A stretch of 48,646 bases of DNA from JAJRAG01 sp050010535. Its GTDB lineage: Archaea > Thermoplasmatota > Thermoplasmata > Methanomassiliicoccales > JACIVX01. The stretch is taken from the NCBI GenBank assembly GCA_050010535.1, contig JBEKKT010000011.1:1-48646 (forward strand). Direction: 5' to 3'. A model generated the notes under the pieces. The model did no database searches. It was given only the letters and a program-made list of their open reading frames with translations, and had not been told where the DNA came from. Of this stretch, positions 16,340 to 23,746 are shown in pieces (position 1 is the first letter of the stretch; each line of letters opens with the position of its first letter). The translations under genes were made by a program, and so were the position numbers.

Positions 16340-17253
16340 TTCTTCCCCTCTGTGGAGCGCATATCCCTGAGCCCTTCCTCAAGAGAGAGCATCTTGATAT
16401 TTAACTCTCCCTCCACTTTACTCACATCGAGACAAGAGCAGAATGGTCTCCTGGCAATGAGCTTCGATCCTTCCGTCGTCGTCCTCTTGACCAGGGCAGC
16501 GTCCAGCTGGAACACCTCCGCGATCTTCATACCGATGTCGTACCTGCTCGAGCAGTCCGGTCCGGAGGCGTGGAAGATGCCTCTCGCGTTGCTCTCGAGC
16601 AGACCAATCAGTACCTTAGCGCAGTGAGGAGCGTAGGTCGGGGAGACCGTCTGATCACTGAAGAGCGGGACCTCCTTGCCCCTCCTCAACGAGTCGATCA
16701 CCCAGGTGATGAAGTTCTGCTTATGTGAAAGCCTGTTCCAGCCGTACAGGACCGACACCCTGCACACGATGTTCCTAGTCGAGGCGTCCATCGCAAGCCT
16801 CTCGCCCTCGAGCTTCGTCCGGGCGTAGATGCTCAGGGGGTCCGGTGACTCGAACTCCATGTAAGGGGAGCCTTTCTCCCCGTTGAAGACGTAGTCGGTG
16901 GAGACATACAGCAGCTTGGCGCCGAGGAGGTCGCATGCCTGCACGATGTTGAGCGTCCCCTCCGCGTTCACCGCCCAAGCTTTGGACGGGTTCCTCTCGC
17001 AGTAGTCGACGTTCGTCAGCGCAGAGGTCAGAACGACCGCCTCGGGGGCGAATCTACTTAGAATTTGGTGTGCTTCGTCCGTGTCGGTGATGTCAAGCCT
17101 CGCCGCCTCTATTCCTGAGGGAGGTACGGACGTGTCGTGGAAGGTCCCGAGGACATCATATCCCTTTCCAAGGGCCTCAGCTGAGACATATTGACCTAGG
17201 AGGCCGCCTGCCCCGACAACGGCGATCCGTCTCACAGAGGAGTGAATATCCAT
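16336..17253 (-). CDS. rfbD: dTDP-4-dehydrorhamnose reductase
   Basis: A 305-residue RmlD-type SDR. Visible are the dinucleotide loop 'VVGAGGLLGQYV', the 'LTSALTNVDYCERNPSKAWAVN' segment, the 'STDYVFNGEKGSPY' strand and the catalytic 'YARTKLEGE' YxxxK. It reduces dTDP-4-keto-rhamnose to dTDP-L-rhamnose with NADPH. It is the first gene of the rfbD-rfbA pair, divergent from rfbC, with about 90 bp between them that must contain both promoters. Near-normal family length; no defects seen. Confidence 0.92.
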   Translation of the reverse strand: MDIHSSVRRIAVVGAGGLLGQYVSAEALGKGYDVLGTFHDTSVPPSGIEAARLDITDTDEAHQILSRFAPEAVVLTSALTNVDYCERNPSKAWAVNAEGTLNIVQACDLLGAKLLYVSTDYVFNGEKGSPYMEFESPDPLSIYARTKLEGERLAMDASTRNIVCRVSVLYGWNRLSHKQNFITWVIDSLRRGKEVPLFSDQTVSPTYAPHCAKVLIGLLESNARGIFHASGPDCSSRYDIGMKIAEVFQLDAALVKRTTTEGSKLIARRPFCSCLDVSKVEGELNIKMLSLEEGLRDMRSTEGKK

Positions 17254-17344
17254 GCGCTTCTAAAAGACATTCGATTGGGACACCGATCTGTTTTGCATCT
17301 CAAGGTTCAAAAGCCCGCAGGACCATTTGGTCGTGAGTGAGGGG

Positions 17345-17812
17345 ATGAGCAGACAACTGATCGAGGGCGTGAAGGTCAGGAACCTTAGGCCGATCTCGGA
17401 CGAGCGGGGCTGGCTGATGGAGCTCTTAAGAAGCGACTGGGAGGAGTTCGACCGGTTCGGGCAGCTGTACATCACCACCTGCAATCCCGGCGTGGTCAAG
17501 GGCTGGCACTACCACAAAAAGCAGACGGACCATTTCGTGTGCCTGAGGGGAATGGCCAAGGTTGTTCTGTACGACGCAAGGGAAGGGTCGAAGACAAAGG
17601 GAATAGTCAACGAGTTCTTCATGGGAGAGCGCAACTTCATCCTTTTGAAGATCCCGCCACTCGTGTACCATGGCTTCAAGGGAACGGGGAACGAGCAGGC
17701 CTGGATACTCAACATTCCGACCGAGGTATACGAGTACAACGAGCCGGATGAGTTTCGCATCCCCTACGATTCGAAGGACATCCCATACGATTGGGGCGTA
17801 AAGATGGGATGA
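17345..17812 (+). CDS. rfbC: dTDP-4-dehydrorhamnose 3,5-epimerase-like cupin
   Basis: A protein of about 155 residues, somewhat shorter than bacterial RmlC (about 180). Motifs: 'ISDERGWLMELLRSDW', 'VVKGWHYHKKQTDHFVCLRG' with the catalytic His and substrate-binding residues, and 'IPPLVYHGFKG'. It epimerises C3 and C5 of the dTDP-4-keto-6-deoxyglucose intermediate. Possible starts are TTG 17327, GTG 17333 and ATG 17345; ATG 17345 gives the usual family N-terminus, but its GAGGGG is very close, so GTG 17333 is possible. It lies between the divergent rfbD-rfbA pair and a convergent response regulator. Since rfbB is 3.4 kb further on, the four pathway genes form three transcription units. Confidence 0.88.
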   Translation: MSRQLIEGVKVRNLRPISDERGWLMELLRSDWEEFDRFGQLYITTCNPGVVKGWHYHKKQTDHFVCLRGMAKVVLYDAREGSKTKGIVNEFFMGERNFILLKIPPLVYHGFKGTGNEQAWILNIPTEVYEYNEPDEFRIPYDSKDIPYDWGVKMG

Positions 17813-17815
17813 CCT

Positions 17816-18196
17816 CTAGACGACATGACCGGTCGCACTTTGCGTCGGTCGACCGCCAGCGTACTTACCCACTCTGCTGAGAAGATCAGATCTCTTCAGC
17901 GGTTTCGAGATCACTTCCTTCGCCACCGCTCTGATGATCTCCTCGCCTTTAGTCTCGGAGAAGCAGATCACGGCAAAGACCGCAGCCTTGGGATTCTCTG
18001 ACAGTATCCTCCTCGTCGCTTCGATGCCGTCCATGTCTCCCACAACGATATCCATCAAGACGACGTCTGGATTCTCTCGCCTGAACGACTCGACCGCCTT
18101 GACATCGCTCTCAGCCATGACGACATCGTACCCGCTCAGCATCTCCCTGAACAACTCGCGTATCCACTCGTCATCGTCCACAACTAGGACCTTCAT
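17816..18196 (-). CDS. Single-domain response regulator (CheY-like)
   Basis: A receiver of about 126 residues starting at ATG 18196 ('MKVLVVDDDEWIREL'), preceded by CACGGGGAAG. The acidic pair 'VDDDE', the phospho-Asp in 'VVLMDIVVGDMDG' and Lys in 'VISKPLK' are all present; the usual Thr/Ser position falls in 'FAVICFSE', where Cys replaces it. There is no output domain. The frame extends further upstream to 18262, but that part is not receiver sequence. Its stop is TAG. It converges on rfbC with a 3-bp gap. No kinase is adjacent; it could be served by either orphan kinase in this window. Confidence 0.85.
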   Translation of the reverse strand: MKVLVVDDDEWIRELFREMLSGYDVVMAESDVKAVESFRRENPDVVLMDIVVGDMDGIEATRRILSENPKAAVFAVICFSETKGEEIIRAVAKEVISKPLKRSDLLSRVGKYAGGRPTQSATGHVV

Positions 18197-18321
18197 CTTC
18201 CCCGTGTCAGAGATTGTCCAGGCGTTGTATAACCATTTTGAGGAAACCAACTTCTGAACCACACGTCTCCGGTCTCGACATCATTAAGGAACGGCAATCC
18301 GTATGTGACCGCGGTGAGGAA

Positions 18322-18900
18322 TTGAAGGTATTGGCGATAAATGGGAGTCCGCGGAAGGACGGGAACACGGCCACGGTTTTGCGAGAGCTCGGCAGGATCG
18401 CTCGGAAGAACGGTGGGGAAGTGAAGCAAGTTAACCTAATCGATCTGAACTTCTCCGATTGCAGAGAGTGCATGGGTTGCAAGAAAGGTGCCGAGTGCGT
18501 CACGGACGACGACCTGCAGGGAGTTTACAAGACGATGCAGGGGGCGGACGCCATCGTGCTAGGGTCCCCTATCTTCATGGATGCCGAGACAGGCATGACG
18601 AAGAACTTCGTCGACAGGACATTCGCCCTCCTCGCACCCGGGAAGGACTCGACCCAATTCGAGACCAGATTGAAGAGGGGGAAGAAGGCGTTCGTTGTCT
18701 TCACCTGCGGCATGCCGGACGGGGAGACGATATACCACGGCCTGACAACCCGTTATTTCGACACGTTCGTAACGATGCTCGGCTGTAAGGACTACCGTTC
18801 GTTCATCATCCCCGGGAACTCGGTGGAGAAGAACGTCCTCGACATTCCGGCGACGAAGGTCATGCTCGAAGAGGCCTCGAGATTCCTCATCAAGGACTGA
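18322..18900 (+). CDS. Iron-sulfur flavoprotein / flavodoxin-family FMN reductase
   Basis: A 192-residue flavodoxin-fold protein. The FMN phosphate loop is 'INGSPRKDGNTATVL' (residues 5-19); a compact cluster motif 'CRECMGCKKGAEC' (about 47-59) matches the Cys pattern of archaeal iron-sulfur flavoproteins; 'VLGSPIFMDAETGMTKNFVDR' is the second flavin contact. Such proteins transfer electrons in oxidative-stress or redox metabolism of anaerobes. Start TTG 18322 is chosen because the domain begins there and GGTGAGG precedes it; the frame is open upstream to 18214 without domain sequence. It is a distant paralogue of the flavoprotein at 28162. Divergent from the small response regulator. Confidence 0.88.
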   Translation: MKVLAINGSPRKDGNTATVLRELGRIARKNGGEVKQVNLIDLNFSDCRECMGCKKGAECVTDDDLQGVYKTMQGADAIVLGSPIFMDAETGMTKNFVDRTFALLAPGKDSTQFETRLKRGKKAFVVFTCGMPDGETIYHGLTTRYFDTFVTMLGCKDYRSFIIPGNSVEKNVLDIPATKVMLEEASRFLIKD

Positions 18901-18986
18901 TCTCCCCTCCGATTCTGACTCGACACCATTAAAGGAACCGTTGGAAAGTATTATCTGGCAGCATTGCTTCGCCTCCAGACGTAATC

Positions 18987-20027
18987 ATGTTCGAGGACCC
19001 CGGGAGAATAAGGGCCTGCCCCTATTGCGGGAGCAAGGACATAGCGCCAAAGATCCTATTCGGAGGACCCCTGGCGGGCGTGGACAACAAGAACGGCTCG
19101 TACGTCTGTCATAATTGCGGGCGCGAAGCCGTGCCGCTGGACTTCGCATCGCAGGAGGAGCTCAGGTTCTTCCAGAAGGATGTGCTGGGAACGAGGGAGA
19201 AGGTGAGCCAGAGGAGGGGATTCACCCACATCCCTATCGTGCCCGTCGACACCACGTCCCTCTTTTCGATCGCCGGTTTCGACTTGCCGATCGGTCAGGT
19301 GGCGGAGGTCGTGAGCGTCGAATGGAACGGGAGGACACTCTCGAGGACGGAGTACGGGGCACCATTCGTCAAGTATTTGAAGGCAGTCGAGGGAAAGCGC
19401 TACAACGCCACGGACATCCTCCTCATCGACCTCTCTGGCATACAGGACGGGAAGCCGAACTTCAAGGTGCTCCGCGAGCTCATCCGGAGGAAGTACAACG
19501 TCTGGCTAGACTTGGGCATGAGGTCGATGCAAGACCTCTTCGACTCTTTCGCGATGGAGATATCGATGGCAGTCGCGAGCTCTCTTACCGTGCCGAGCAT
19601 GAAGCTGCTCAGGGACATGTTCGAGCTGTCAGACAAGTGCCTCCCCTGCCTCTTCTTGGATAGGGACGTCGTCTGGTCCGTACAAAACGGCCCGAAGAAG
19701 TTCGGGGATGTCGTCAGGGAGCTCAAGGGGATCGGCTTCGACGAGGTCGGGGTCATCGACCTCACGAGGCTGGGAAAGCGGTCCGGGATCTCGCGGGACT
19801 TCGTTTCTAGACTGTCGGATTGCGACCTCGATGTCGTCGTCGGCGGAGGCGTAATCGAATCGGACCTCAACAAGCTTCAGGAGGCCGGCTTCGCCGGAGT
19901 TTTCATCGATCCTTACACGCCTGTGATCGCGGACATCATCGACGAAAGGGAGGACGAGCTGCCGACGGACCACACCGTTGAGACGACTAGGAAGGCCACG
20001 ACCGCGAAACCCGCTCCGACCGACTGA
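18987..20027 (+). CDS. Zinc-ribbon protein with HisA-like TIM-barrel domain
   Basis: A 346-residue protein. Residues about 11-46 are a zinc ribbon ('CPYCGSKDIAPKI' and 'YVCHNCGREAVPLD', two CxxC pairs). From about residue 80 to 320 the sequence resembles the HisA-related archaeal TIM barrels (proFAR-isomerase-like), ending in the phosphate-binding strand-loop 'VVVGGGVIESDLNKLQEAGFAGVFID'. The C-terminal 20 residues are Thr/Ala/Pro-rich and disordered. HisA itself lacks the zinc ribbon, and the histidine pathway is absent here. The reaction is unknown. An ATTAAAGG about 55 bp upstream may be the promoter. It is followed by the dehydrogenase at 20077 on the same strand, 49 bp later. Confidence 0.78.
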   Translation: MFEDPGRIRACPYCGSKDIAPKILFGGPLAGVDNKNGSYVCHNCGREAVPLDFASQEELRFFQKDVLGTREKVSQRRGFTHIPIVPVDTTSLFSIAGFDLPIGQVAEVVSVEWNGRTLSRTEYGAPFVKYLKAVEGKRYNATDILLIDLSGIQDGKPNFKVLRELIRRKYNVWLDLGMRSMQDLFDSFAMEISMAVASSLTVPSMKLLRDMFELSDKCLPCLFLDRDVVWSVQNGPKKFGDVVRELKGIGFDEVGVIDLTRLGKRSGISRDFVSRLSDCDLDVVVGGGVIESDLNKLQEAGFAGVFIDPYTPVIADIIDEREDELPTDHTVETTRKATTAKPAPTD

Positions 20028-20076
20028 GCGTCAACAAACAAATAGAATGAGAAATCAATAGTCGCTTCGTGAGCGG

Positions 20077-21060
20077 ATGAGGTTCAAGGTCGTCATCACC
20101 GATTACATTTATGGGGAGCCGGATGAGGAGACGAAGATTCTTGGCGAAATCGGAGCCAGACTCGAACTACACCAGTGCAAGACGGAGAACGACGTGTTCG
20201 AGGTCTCGAAGGACGCGGACGGCATACTGAGCACCTACGCGCCGATGCCGAGAAGAGTCATAGAGGGTCTGGAGAAATGCAGGGCGATAGCCCGGTACGG
20301 CATCGGCTTCGACACGATCGACGTGGACGCCGCCACTGAGAAAGGCATAGCGGTCATGAACGTCCCGACATACTGCGTCGACGAGGTGGCGGACCACACC
20401 CTCGCCCTCATTCTCGCGGCCTCGAGAAAGGTGCTCCTGTTCGACCGTTCGATCCGGAACGGGAGCTGGAACTGGAGGAACGGCATGCCGATTCAGCGGC
20501 TCCGGACCCAGACTCTGGGATTGGTGGCCGTGGGAAGGATCGGAAGGGCACTAGTGGAGAGAATCAGACCGATTGGTATGAGGATCATCGCCTTCGACCC
20601 GTATATCCCGGACGACAGGATGAGGGAGATGGGCGTCGAGCCTGTGTCCCTCGACAAGTTGCTCGAGGAGTCGGACATCATATCAGTGCACACGCCCCTG
20701 ACGAAGGAGACCAGGCACATGCTCGGATACGAGCAGTTCAAGAAGATGAAGAGTGGGGCGATACTGGTCAATACGTCGCGTGGGCCGGTCTTGAGCGTTC
20801 CCGATCTGGTCAGGGCGCTCGAAGAGAAGCACATTGGCCTCGCCGCGCTCGATGTGCTGGAGAAAGAACCGCCGACGGAGGACGATCCGATCCTCAAGCT
20901 CGATAATGTCATCCTCACTCCCCACACCGCCTTCTACTCGGAGGGCTCCGTCAAGGAATCGAAGATTACCGCCTCAAGGGATGTCGCCAAGGTTCTCACA
21001 GGCAAGCGCCCGGTCAACTGCGTCAATCCGAAAGTGCTGGAGAAGCTAAAATTGAAGTGA
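20077..21060 (+). CDS. D-isomer 2-hydroxyacid dehydrogenase, CtBP-like
   Basis: A 327-residue NAD-dependent dehydrogenase of the phosphoglycerate dehydrogenase/C-terminal binding protein group. Catalytic residues are present: Arg in 'NTSRGPVL', Glu in 'VLEKEPP' and His in 'LTPHTAFYSEGS'. The 'YGIGFDTIDVDAATEKGI' and 'VADHTLALILAASRK' stretches are typical. The nucleotide loop reads 'GLVAVGRIGRAL', with Ala where the first Gly of GxGxxG normally sits. No ACT domain is present, so it is not full-length SerA. Substrate unknown; glyoxylate, hydroxypyruvate and 3-phosphoglycerate are all possible. Start ATG 20077 is the natural family start. Confidence 0.88.
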   Translation: MRFKVVITDYIYGEPDEETKILGEIGARLELHQCKTENDVFEVSKDADGILSTYAPMPRRVIEGLEKCRAIARYGIGFDTIDVDAATEKGIAVMNVPTYCVDEVADHTLALILAASRKVLLFDRSIRNGSWNWRNGMPIQRLRTQTLGLVAVGRIGRALVERIRPIGMRIIAFDPYIPDDRMREMGVEPVSLDKLLEESDIISVHTPLTKETRHMLGYEQFKKMKSGAILVNTSRGPVLSVPDLVRALEEKHIGLAALDVLEKEPPTEDDPILKLDNVILTPHTAFYSEGSVKESKITASRDVAKVLTGKRPVNCVNPKVLEKLKLK

Positions 21061-21154
21061 GACTGGCGCGCCCATCAGAAGGGTCATGCAGGCGCGGGTC
21101 GAGAGATTATCGAGGATTCGATAGGAATCCGATTCCGGACGCACCGACAAATCA

Positions 21155-21163
21155 TTAAGTATA
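21155..21163 (+). promoter_or_regulatory. TATA box for rfbB
   Basis: TTAAGTATA lies about 29-37 bp upstream of ATG 21192 in an otherwise G/C-rich stretch, with no ribosome binding site between; likely a leaderless or very short-leader transcript. Confidence 0.45.
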
Positions 21164-21191
21164 TTCATCATACATTCAGACTGGTCAGACC

Positions 21192-22193
21192 ATGAAGCAA
21201 TTGCTGGTAACGGGCGGAATGGGCTTCATTGGAAGCAACTTCGTCCGATACATGCTCAAGGAGCATGACGAGATCAAGATAACCAACCTGGACAAGCTCA
21301 CTTATGCGGGCAATCCCAGTAACCTCAAGGGACTTGATGAGAAGCGATACAGATTCGTAAAGGGCGACATTTGCGACAAGGACTTAGTGGACAAGGCGGT
21401 TTCCAAGTGCGACACGATCGTCCACTTCGCCGCCGAGACGCACGTCGACAGGTCGATCATGTACGCCGGCGACTTCGTGAAAACGGACGTATTCGGGAGC
21501 TTCGTCCTGCTCGAGGCAGCGAGGAAGTACAAGGTGAAGAAGTTCGTGTACATATCGACCGACGAGGTCTACGGAGAGGCCGTCGGCAGACCCTCAAAGG
21601 AGACCGACGCTTTGATGCCGAAGAGTCCGTACGCGGCGAGCAAGGCCGGGGCGGACAGGTTGGCGTTCTCATACTACTGCACCTACGGACTGCCTGTCAC
21701 GATTTCAAGGTGCACGAACAACTACGGACCATACCAGTATCCGGAGAAGCTGATCCCGCTTTTCGTGACGAACGCAATCGACGGGCTGACGCTCCCCGTC
21801 TACGGGTCGGGGAGGAACACAAGGGACTGGATCTACGTCGAAGACCACTGCTCAGCGATAGACGCGATACTTCAGATTGAAGGCAACGAGGGCGAGGTGT
21901 TCAACGTCGGCTCCGGGGACGAGAAGAGCGTGCTAGACATCGCCTCGATGATACTGTCAATCCTGGGCAAGTCCGACGACCTGCTCGAGCACGTGCAGGA
22001 CCGCCCGGGGCACGTGTTGCGGCATGCGGTCGATCCTTCGAAGCTCAAGGCCGCACTAGGGTGGGCTCCGAAACAGACCTTCGCATCCGCGATGAATAAG
22101 ACCGTCGAGTGGTACAGAGACAACCCCGAATGGTGGCGCCCGATCAAGTCTGGAGAGTTCGAGAAGTACTATGAACAGCAGTATCGCAAGTGA
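21192..22193 (+). CDS. rfbB: dTDP-glucose 4,6-dehydratase
   Basis: A 333-residue extended SDR with the classical RmlB pattern: 'VTGGMGFIGSNFVRY' (NAD loop), 'NLDKLTYAGNPSNL', 'HFAAETHVDRSI', the active-site 'STDEVYGE' with Asp-Glu, 'SPYAASKAGAD' YxxxK, and 'NNYGPYQYPEKLIP'. It converts dTDP-glucose to dTDP-4-keto-6-deoxyglucose, the second step of the rhamnose pathway whose other genes lie at 15.3-17.8 kb. It has its own promoter and is followed by a T-rich stretch (near 22226-22236) that could terminate it. Confidence 0.96.
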   Translation: MKQLLVTGGMGFIGSNFVRYMLKEHDEIKITNLDKLTYAGNPSNLKGLDEKRYRFVKGDICDKDLVDKAVSKCDTIVHFAAETHVDRSIMYAGDFVKTDVFGSFVLLEAARKYKVKKFVYISTDEVYGEAVGRPSKETDALMPKSPYAASKAGADRLAFSYYCTYGLPVTISRCTNNYGPYQYPEKLIPLFVTNAIDGLTLPVYGSGRNTRDWIYVEDHCSAIDAILQIEGNEGEVFNVGSGDEKSVLDIASMILSILGKSDDLLEHVQDRPGHVLRHAVDPSKLKAALGWAPKQTFASAMNKTVEWYRDNPEWWRPIKSGEFEKYYEQQYRK

Positions 22194-22425
22194 TAAAAGA
22201 GCAGAAAGATGGCATTTCGCCTTTGTTTTTCTCATGAACTGTCAATCGATACCACAGAATTTGACGTTTCTACAATGAAAGCGTCCTAGAATTAACGATA
22301 GGTCAACTCATCTCAGGTAATGTTAGGCGCTTACTACCTCCGTTTCCGCTGGACACGCTTTTATCATTTACATACGTTAACTATTATAGCATACTGAATT
22401 AACAATGGTAATGTCAAATTCCGCT
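22194..22425. other. A/T-rich intergenic region upstream of the UreI/AmiS-like gene
   Basis: Part of a 307-bp gap. TTTGTTTTTCTC near 22224-22235 may terminate rfbB transcription. Several further TATA-like stretches (TTTTATCATTTACATA near 22360; CTATTATAGCATA near 22381) could be alternative promoters. No gene seen. Confidence 0.4.
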
Positions 22426-22438
22426 ACTTTTAAGTATC
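22426..22438 (+). promoter_or_regulatory. TATA element of the 22501 gene
   Basis: CTTTTAAGTATCA places the TATA box about 25 bp before position 22458, so transcription should begin just at or after the end of the adjacent palindrome. Seen in sequence; the start site is inferred. Confidence 0.5.
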
Positions 22439-22443
22439 AAGAA

Positions 22444-22459
22444 GGAAGTAACTACTTCC
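22444..22459. promoter_or_regulatory. Palindromic candidate operator
   Basis: GGAAGTA-AC-TACTTCC is a perfect 7-bp inverted repeat around a 2-bp centre. It lies between the TATA box and the predicted transcription start, the classical position for an archaeal repressor site. The binding protein is unknown. Confidence 0.5.
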
Positions 22460-22460
22460 C

Positions 22461-22487
22461 AGTGACCGCCCATTGAGGCGGACCACT
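22461..22487 (+). promoter_or_regulatory. Leader hairpin just upstream of the ribosome binding site
   Basis: AGTG-A-CCGCC / loop CATTGA / GGCGG-AC-CACT forms a 5-bp G/C stem extended by a further 4 bp across a small internal loop. It would sit at the very 5' end of the mRNA and ends three bases before the AGGGGG ribosome binding site (22489-22494). It could protect the message or tune translation. Confidence 0.5.
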
Positions 22488-22500
22488 TAGGGGGAAATAC

Positions 22501-23202
22501 ATGGGACTGAACGCAGTAGGTTTCGGAATGATGGGACTCATCTATGGTCTCTGCCACTGGATTTTCTATACCAGTGGAGTCCGGGCCAACCCTGCATGGT
22601 GGGAGAAGAAGACCAAGCCAGGAGAGTTAGTTCCTGAGCAAGGCATCGGTGCAATGGGCGCATTGGCGGCAGCGGTTTCGCTGCTCATAATGGCAATTTG
22701 GCATTTCGCCACTGACCCATTCGGCGGTAGTGCTTCTACCATGTTCTCAGTCGTCCCCGCGCTGTACGGATTCTTGTTCCTCGGAACATTTTTCGTTGCG
22801 ACGCAGGGCTGGGACTGGAGGCCAATAGGTGACGCGGCCCTTTGGGGTGGTACGACCCAGATGATGCTGCTCCCAATAGCGGCTCTAATAGGCGTTAGAT
22901 GGGACTTCATCGTCGGCTTGTGGGTGTATGGATTCACCGCTACCACGTGGGGTCTTGTGATCCACGGTAAGTGCAGCGCGAAAATCCACCAGTTCAACCT
23001 GATGTGCTCCATGTTCATCACATGGTGGTACATGTTCTTCGGTGCGGGCTGGATAAACCCAGATTGGGTCGGGCTGAACGACGTGCAGAAGGCGGCAGAT
23101 ACTAACACCTGGGCATCGCTGTGGCTCATCATCGGCCTCATCAACATGATAATGATGGTTTGGACCTACAAGAAGGGTCCGTCCAAGCAGTTCGTGTGGT
23201 GA
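22501..23202 (+). CDS. Multi-pass membrane protein, AmiS/UreI-like (urea/amide channel family candidate)
   Basis: A 233-residue protein with about six TM segments (roughly 3-24, 48-68, 80-100, 110-130, 135-155, 205-223). The stretch 'FLFLGTFFVATQGWDWRPIGDAALWGG' resembles the conserved 'GLDWRPYSW' region of AmiS/UreI proton-gated urea or amide channels, and the N-terminal 'GMMGLIYGLCHWIF' fits the first helix of that family. The match is partial, so this is a candidate assignment; an unrelated archaeal membrane protein is possible. It is a stand-alone unit with its own palindrome-bearing promoter, structured leader, strong AGGGGG ribosome binding site and T-rich terminator, which together suggest a strongly expressed, regulated gene. 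No urease or amidase is nearby. Confidence 0.6.
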   Translation: MGLNAVGFGMMGLIYGLCHWIFYTSGVRANPAWWEKKTKPGELVPEQGIGAMGALAAAVSLLIMAIWHFATDPFGGSASTMFSVVPALYGFLFLGTFFVATQGWDWRPIGDAALWGGTTQMMLLPIAALIGVRWDFIVGLWVYGFTATTWGLVIHGKCSAKIHQFNLMCSMFITWWYMFFGAGWINPDWVGLNDVQKAADTNTWASLWLIIGLINMIMMVWTYKKGPSKQFVW

Positions 23203-23230
23203 GCCGGGAGAGACCGGAAATTGAAACCCC

Positions 23231-23250
23231 TTTTTTCGTTTTATTTTTTA
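23231..23250 (+). terminator. Oligo-T terminator
   Basis: Three T-runs within 20 bases, the longest six T each, begin 28 bp after the stop codon at 23202, as expected for an archaeal intrinsic (stem-independent) terminator. Confidence 0.6.
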
Positions 23251-23372
23251 ATCCTCGGTTTTTGATTGGTCCTCGTGACGCTCAGACCTGATCATCTGAA
23301 ACGGAGAATGGCCAACCATAGCTTTATGTGGGGCCCCCTTGATGATTTTCTCACCTGCAGCACAATGCCTCG

Positions 23373-23741
23373 TTGGATAAGCCCTGCTCGATAGGTCGAC
23401 TACCGCTAGGGGTCGAAGGTCCAACCCGGGCGATTCGAATGGAGGGTATGCTCTGGAATCCCGCCGCGGCGGAGCTGTACGGCTTCAGACCTGAGGAGAC
23501 CAAAGATGAGAACACAGTTGACGAGGTCATGATCTTCGAGGAAAACACCGGGGTCGGGATTTATCCGGAGGTTCTGCCGGGCATATTCACGCCGACATTC
23601 ACCACAATAGCAAACGGACTTGGCCTCGATCTCATCCTCATCAAGAACGTTGTGGAGCAGAACCGGGGGCATATATCGATAGAAAGCACTAAAGGCAAAG
23701 GAACCGTTGTCACCATCGCCTTCCCTACAAGGGAGGAATAG
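23373..23741 (+). pseudogene. Collapsed histidine kinase: PAS stub joined to C-terminal ATPase end
   Basis: A 122-codon frame from TTG 23373. Residues about 28-42 ('LWNPAAAELYGFRPEE') are the start of a PAS domain, identical over 37 bp of DNA to the PAS of the next gene. The frame then passes, with no H-box or N-box, straight into an HATPase_c end: 'MIFEENTGVGIYPEVLPGIFTPTFTT' (G1 and F-box), 'ANGLGLDLILIKNVVEQNRG' (G2) and 'SIESTKGKGTVVTIAFP'. It therefore cannot autophosphorylate. It ends 5 bp before the regulator at 23747, the place where the cognate kinase would be. An internal deletion of the original sensor kinase is the simplest explanation; a residual role as a binding domain is less likely. 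Confidence 0.75.
23453..23489 (+). repeat. 37-bp direct repeat, copy 1 (PAS segment)
   Basis: Identical over 37 bases to 24682-24718. Both copies encode the same PAS core (WNPAAAELYGFR) in the same sense, in neighbouring genes. Confidence 0.9.
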
Positions 23742-23746
23742 GCCCG

